Of a DNA stretch of 64,000 nt, positions 58,601 through 64,000 are shown one piece after another. How positions within the stretch are numbered: the first letter of the stretch is position 1; every line of letters starts with the position of its first letter. Under the pieces are notes generated by a model that had not been told where the DNA came from, made no database searches, and saw nothing but the letters and a program-made list of their open reading frames with translations. Origin of the DNA: Luzula sylvatica (Eukaryota; Streptophyta; Magnoliopsida; Poales; Juncaceae); contig OX326959.1 in the NCBI GenBank assembly GCA_946800325.1, forward strand, positions 36,756,908-36,820,907, read 5' to 3'. The position numbers and the translations under genes are program-made.

Positions 58601-60556
58601 AAAAAATTTAAATTTGTGAGTGTTAGTCTTCAATTACGGAGTATTTTGAGTATGACATGAAAATTGAGTAATTTGGTAATGTTACACTTCAATTTATATA
58701 TTTTATGAAAAAATATCTTTATTGGATTTTTTGATGGTGTTATACTTCATTTTTTGCATTTTTAAGAAATTTTTGAAAAAATTGAAATTTGTGTGTGTTT
58801 GTCTTCAATTACGGAGTATTTTGAGTATGACATGAAAATTGAGTTTTTATCTTGTGTTTCAATTCAATTTTAACATTCTTTTAAAAAATATATTCATTGA
58901 ATTTTTAAAAGGTGTTAGACTTCATTTTTTGAATTTTTAAGAAATTTTTGAAAAAATTGAAATTTGTGTGTGTTACTTCAATTACGGAGTATTTTGAGTA
59001 TGACATGAAAATTTAGTATTTTGCTAATGTTACACTTAAATTTTTATATTTTTTGAAAAAATATCTTCATTGGATTTTTAGACTTCAGTTTTTAGCATTT
59101 TTAAGAAATTTTTGAAAAAATTGAAATTTGTGTGTGTTATAGTCTTCAATTACGGAGTATTTTGAATATAACATGAAAATTGAGTTTTTTTCTTGTGTTA
59201 CACTTCAATTTTAAGATTCTTTTAAGAAATATATTCATTGAATTTTTTGAAGGTGTTAGACTTCATTTTTTGCATTTTTAAGAAATTTTTGAAAAAATTG
59301 AAATTTGTGTGTGTTAGTCTTCAATTACGGAGTATTTTGAGTATGACATGCAAATTGAGTTTTTTTTCTTGTGTTACACTTCAATTTTAACAATCTTTTA
59401 AAAAATATCTTCATTGAATTTTTGGAAGGTGTTAGACTTCAGTTTTTTGCATTTTTAAGAAATTTTTGAAAAAATTGAAATTTGTGTGTGTTAGTCTTCA
59501 ATTACGGAGTATTTTGAGTATGATATGAAAATTTAGTTTTTTTCGTGTGTTACACTTCAATTTTAGCATTCTTTTAAAAAATATCTTCATTGAATTTTTT
59601 GAAGGTGTTAGACTTCATTTTTTGCATTTTTAAGAAATTTTTGAAAAAATTGAAATCTGTGTGTGTTAGTCTTCAATTACGGAGTATTTTGAGTATGACA
59701 TGAAAATTGAGTTTTTTTTCTTGTGTTACACTTCAATTTTAACATTCTTTTAAAAAATATCTTCATGGAATTTTTTGAAGGTGTTAGACTTAATTTTTTG
59801 CATTTTGAAGAAATTTTTGAAAAAATTAAAATTTGTGTGTGTTAGTCTTCAATTACGGAGTATTTTGAGTATGACATGAAAATTGAGTTTTTTTCTTGTG
59901 TTACAATTCAATTTTAACATTCTTTTAAAAAATATATTCATGAAATTTTTTGAAGGTGTTAGACTTCCTTTTTTGCATTTTTAAGAAATTTTTGAAAAAA
60001 TTAAAATTTGTGTGTGTCTGTCTTCAATTACGGAGTATTTTGAGTATGACATGAAAAGTGAGTTTTTTTCTTGTGTTACAATTCAATTTTAACATTCTTT
60101 TGAAAAATATATTCATCGAAATTTTTGAAGGTGTTGGACTTCATTTTTTGCATTTTTAAGAAATTTTTGATGAAATTGAAATTTGTGTGTGTTAGTCTTC
60201 AATTACGGTGTATTTTGAGTATGACATGAAAACTGAGTATTTTGCTTAAGTTACATTTCCATTTTTACATTTTTTAAAAATATATCTTCAATCAATTTTT
60301 TGATGGTGTTAGACTTCAATTTTTTGCATTTTTAAAAAAAATTTGAAATAAGTTAAATTTGTGAGTGTTAGTCTTCAATTACGGAGTATTTTGAGTATGA
60401 CATGAAAATTGAGTAATTTGGTAATGTTACACTTCAATTTATATATTTTTTGAAAAAATATCTTCATTGGATTTTTTGAAGGTTTTAGACTTCAGTTTTT
60501 TGCATTTTTAAGAAATTTTTGAAAAAATTGAAATTTGTGTGTGTTAGTCTTCAATT
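55671..60556 (+). repeat. Higher-order unit, about 4.89 kb (28 monomers), copy 2
   Basis: Landmarks occur at 55671 (ACGTAG), 56530 (TCTGTTAG), 56901 (GAATATAACATG) and 57509 (GGAAATGTTTAGAC); the CATGAAAAGTGAG variant is at about 60053. An internal two-monomer duplication is marked by the rare GAAGGGGTTAGAC at 55943 and 56294, 351 bp apart. Compared with copy 3, offsets move between 4886, 4711, 4885 and 4714, so single monomers have been gained or lost since copying. Confidence 0.85.
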
Positions 60557-63500
60557 ACGTAGTATTTTGAGTATGACATGAAAATTGAGTTTTTTTCTTC
60601 TGTTACACTTCAATTTTAACATTCTTTTAAAAAATATATTCATTGAATTTTTTGAAGGTGTTAGACTTCATTTTTTGCATTTTTAAGAAATTTTTGAAAA
60701 AATTGAAATTTGTGTGTGTTTGTCTTCAATTACGGAGTATTTTGAGTATGACATGAAAATTGAGTTTTTTTCTTGTGTTTCAATTCAATTTTGACATTCT
60801 TTTAAAAAATATATTCATTGAATTTTTTGAAGGTGTTAGACTTCATTTTTTGCATTTTAAAGAAATATTTGAAAAAATTGAAATTTTTGTAAGTTAGTCT
60901 TCAATTACGGAGTATTTTGAGTTTGACATGAAAATTGAGTTTTTTTCTTGTGTTACACTTCAATTTTAACATTCTTTTATAAAAATATATTCATGGAATT
61001 TTTAAAAGGTCTTAGACTTCATTTTTTGCATTTTTAAGAAATTTTTGAAAAAATTGAAATTTGTGTGTGTTAGTCTTCAATTACGGAGTATTTTGAATAT
61101 GACATGAAAATTGAGTTTTTTTCTTGTGTTACACTTCAATTTTAACATTCTTTTAAAAAATATCTTCATTGAAATTTTTGAAGGTGTTAGACTTCATTTT
61201 TTGCATTTTTAAGAAATTTTTGATGAAATTGAAATTTGTGTCTGTTAGTCTTCAATTACGGTGTATTTTGAGTATGACATGAAAACTGAGCATTTTGCTT
61301 ATGTTACACTTGAATTTTTACATTTTTAAAAAATATACCTTCCATGAATTTTTTGAAGGTGTTAGACTTCAATTTTTTTCATTTTTAAGAAATTTTAGAA
61401 AAAATATAAATTTATGAGTGTTAGTCTTCAATTACGGAGTAATTTGAGTATGACATGAAAATTTAGTATTTTGCAAATGTTACACTTCAATTTTTATATT
61501 TTTTGAAAAAATATCTTCATTGGATTTTTAGACTTCAGTTTTTAGCATTTTTAAGAAATTTTTGAAAAAATTGAAATTTGTGTGTGTTAGTTTTCAATTA
61601 CGGTGTATTTTGAATATAACATGAAAATTGAGTTTTTTTCTTGTGTTACACTTCAATTTTAACATTCTTTGAAGAAATATATTCATTGAATTTTTTGAAG
61701 GTGTTAGACTTCATTTTTTGCATTTTTAAGAAATTTTTGAAAAAATTGAAATTTGTGTGTGTTAGTCTTCAATTACGGAGTATTTTGAGTATGACATGCA
61801 AATTGAGTTTTTTTCTTGTGTTACACTTCAATTTTAACAATCTTTTAAAAAATATCTTCATTGAATTTTTGGAAGGTGTTAGACTTCCTTTTTTGCATTT
61901 TTAAGAAATTTTTGAAAAAATTGAAATTTGTGTGTGTTAGTCTTCAATTACGGAGTATTTTGAGTATGACATTCAAATTTAGTTTTTTTCTTGTGTTACA
62001 ATTCAATTTTAACATTCTATTAAAAAATATATTCATTAAATTTTTTGAAGGTGTTAGACTTCCTTTTTTGCTTTTTTAAGAAATATTTGGAAAAATTGAA
62101 ATTTGTGTGTGTTAGTCTTCAATTACGGAGTATTTTGAGTATGACATTCAAATTGAGTTTTTTTCTTGTGTTACAATTCAATTTTAACATTCTTTTGAAA
62201 TATATTCATTAAATTTTTTGAAGGTGTTAGACTTCATTTTTTGCATTTTTAAGAAATTTTTGAAAAAACTGAAATTTGTGTGTGTTAGTCTTCAATTACG
62301 GAGTATTTTGAGTATGACATGAAAATTGAGTTTTTTTCTTGTGTTACACTTCAATTTTAACAATCTTTTAAAAAATATTTTCATTGAAATTTTGGAAATG
62401 TTTAGACTTCATTTTTTGCATTTTTAAGAAATTTTTTAAAAAATTGAAATTTGTGTGTGTTAGTCTTCAAATCCGGAGTATTTTGAGTATGACATTCAAA
62501 TTGAGTTTTTTTCTTGTGTTACAATTCAATTTTAACATTCTTTTAAAAAATATATTCATTAAATTTGTTGAAGGTGTTAGACTTCCTTTTTTGCATTATT
62601 CAGAAATTTTTGAAAAAATTGAAATTTGTGTGTGTTAGTCTTCAATTACGGAGTATTTTGAGTATGACATGAAAATTGAGTTTTTTTCTTGTGTTACACT
62701 TCAATTTTAACATTCTTTTAAAAAATACCTTCATTGAATTTTTTGAAGGTGTTAGACTTCATTTTTTGCATTTTTATGAAATTTTTGAAAAAATTGAAAT
62801 TTGTGTGTGTTAGTCTTCAATTACGGAGTATTTTGAGTATGACATTCAAATTGAGTTTTTTTCTTGTGTTACAATTCAATTTTAACATTCTTTTAAAAAA
62901 TATATTCATTAAATTTTTTGAAGGTGTTAGACTTCCTTTTTTGCATTTTTCAGAAATTTTTGAAAAAATTGAAATTTGTGTGTGTTTGTCTTCAATTACG
63001 GAGTATTTTGAGTATGACATGAAAATTGAGTTTTTGTTTCTTGTGTCACACTTCAATTTTAACATTCTTATAAAAAATATCTTCATTGAAATTTTTGAAG
63101 GTGTTAGACTTCATTTTTTGCATTTTTAAGAAATTTTTTATGAAATTGAAATTTGTGTGTGCTAGTCTTCAATTATGGTGTATTTTGAGTATGACATGAA
63201 AACTGAGTATTTTGCTTATGCTACACTTCCATTTTTACATTTTTTAAAAATATATCTTCAATTAATTTTTTGAAGGTGTTAGACTTCAATTTTTTGCATT
63301 TTTAAAAATTTTTACAAAAAATTTAAATTTGTGAGTGTTAGTCTTCAATTACGGAGTATTTTGAGTATGACATGAAAATTGAGTAATTTGGTAATGTTAC
63401 ACTTCAATTTATATATTTTATGAAAAAATATCTTCATTGGATTTTTTGAAGGTGTTAGACTTCAGTTTTTTGCATTTTTAAGAAATTTTTGAAAAAATTG

Positions 63501-64000
63501 AAATTTGTGTGTGTTAGTCTTCAATTACGGAGTATTTTGAGTATGACATGCAAATTGAGTATCTTTTCTTGTGTTACACTTCAATTTTAACAATCTTTTA
63601 AAAAATATCTTCATTGAATTTTTGGAAGGTGTTAGACTTCAGTTTTTTGCATTTTTAAGAAATTTTTGAAAAAATTGAAATTTGTGTGTGTTAGTCTTCA
63701 ATTACGGAGTAATTTGAGTATGATATGAAAATTTAGTTTTTTTCGTGTGTTACACTTCAATTTTAGCATTCTTTTAAAAAATATCTTCATTGAATTTTTT
63801 GAAGGTGTTAGACTTCATTTTTTATCATTTTAAAGAAATTTTTGAAAAAATTGAAATCTGTGTGTGTTAGTCTGCAATTACGGAGTATTTTGAGTATGAC
63901 ATGAAAATTGAGTTTTTTTTCTTGTGTTACACTTCAATTTTAACATTCTTTTAAAAAATATCTTCATGGAATTTTTTGAAGGTGTTAGACTTTATTTTTT
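60557..64000 (+). repeat. Higher-order unit, copy 3, cut by the window end
   Basis: Landmarks occur at 60557, 61241 (TCTGTTAG), 61612 (GAATATAAC) and 62394 (GGAAATGTTTAGAC). The unit TGATATGAAAATTTAG plus TTTCGTGTG at 63721 matches 59521. There the offset has fallen to 4200 bp, which shows that about three monomers present in copy 2 (about 58741-59340) are absent here. By eye, long stretches differ from copy 2 by only a few bases. Confidence 0.85.

Larger units (their letters stand above)
14189..64000 (+). repeat. Tandem satellite array, monomer about 175 bp, about 280 copies, single orientation
   Basis: From CTTCATTTTTGCATTTTTAA to the window end, the sequence repeats head to tail. The period is 175 bp in the commonest form (I counted the consensus block by block), with variants of 174 and other lengths. 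Fixed landmarks in each unit are GAAGGTGTTAGACTTC, TTTTTGCATTTTTAAGAAA, GAAATTTGTGTGTGTTAGTC, TTCAATTACGGAGTATTTTG, AGTATGACATGAAAATTGAG and TTACACTTCAATTTTAACAT. The consensus has 41 G/C in 175 (about 23%). All units seen are on the same strand. Only four insertions of other sequence interrupt it. Length, AT content, uniform orientation and higher-order structure fit a plant centromeric or pericentromeric satellite. I do not recognise the family by name. The array continues past the right edge. Confidence 0.97.

Noticed and set aside
28642..63129. Dozens of 62-190 codon open frames with similar hydrophobic/lysine-rich peptides (LDFIFCIFKKFLKKLKFVCV)
   Set aside because: They are translations of the same satellite monomer, begin and end at monomer-defined positions, and occur only where indels leave the frame open. 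There is no independent gene signal.
14189..64000. CRISPR array
   Set aside because: The repeat unit is the entire 175 bp with no unique spacers between short repeats, and there are no cas genes. It is a satellite.
14189..64000. CENP-B box in the monomer
   Set aside because: No match to the TTCG....A..CGGG pattern. The only GC-containing landmark is TTACGGAG, which does not fit.
14189..64000. Inverted satellite segments within the array
   Set aside because: I looked for the reverse-complement landmarks (GAAGTCTAACACCTTC, CTCCGTAATTGAAG) on the plus strand and saw none.

Overview
This window looks like nuclear DNA from a higher plant, next to and inside a large satellite array, most likely centromeric or pericentromeric. 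The evidence is the very AT-rich composition, the lack of any bacterial-style gene organisation, and the eukaryotic/plant mobile elements: hAT-type and Mutator-type miniature elements with target-site duplications, a Helitron-like end, and a tRNA-derived SINE. I cannot name the species or genus. No intact protein-coding gene was found. Nearly all open frames are by-products of tandem repeats or of GC-rich low-complexity DNA.

Layout. (1) 1-14188 is a mosaic of old transposons and duplicated non-coding DNA. A Mutator-like element (652-1770) carries a nested 229-bp hAT element (937-1165). A second hAT-type element lies at 4495-5016, a Helitron-like element at 6561-7895 (minus strand), and a long inverted-repeat element at 9191-9778. 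Two direct duplications are present: 1-1982 with 13132-14184, and 2837-4454 with 5972-8205. The duplicate copies act as empty sites that help delimit the insertions. (2) 10440-11540 resembles a decayed or very small spliced gene. (3) 11915-12655 is a GT-rich tract running into a strongly GC-rich, G-run minisatellite, an island in otherwise AT-rich DNA. (4) 14189-64000 is a head-to-tail satellite of about 175 bp per monomer. I estimate about 280 monomers, all on the same strand, with a consensus of about 23% GC.

Inside the array, the left part (14.2 to about 28 kb) is more varied in length and sequence. It carries one hAT-type insertion (18042-18643) and three copies of a SINE that were multiplied with the array. 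The right part (about 28-64 kb) is more homogeneous and is built from nested higher-order repeats. Near-identical blocks recur at distances close to whole numbers of monomers (about 11, 13, 18, 19, 20, 21, 27 and 28). The clearest is a roughly 4.9-kb, 28-monomer unit present as two full-length copies and a third cut by the window end.

The main biology is structural: an actively rearranging plant satellite array with multi-level periodicity. Its edge joins directly onto a truncated copy of a duplicated flanking segment. All coordinates and alignments were read by eye, so identities are qualitative and boundaries may be a few bases off.
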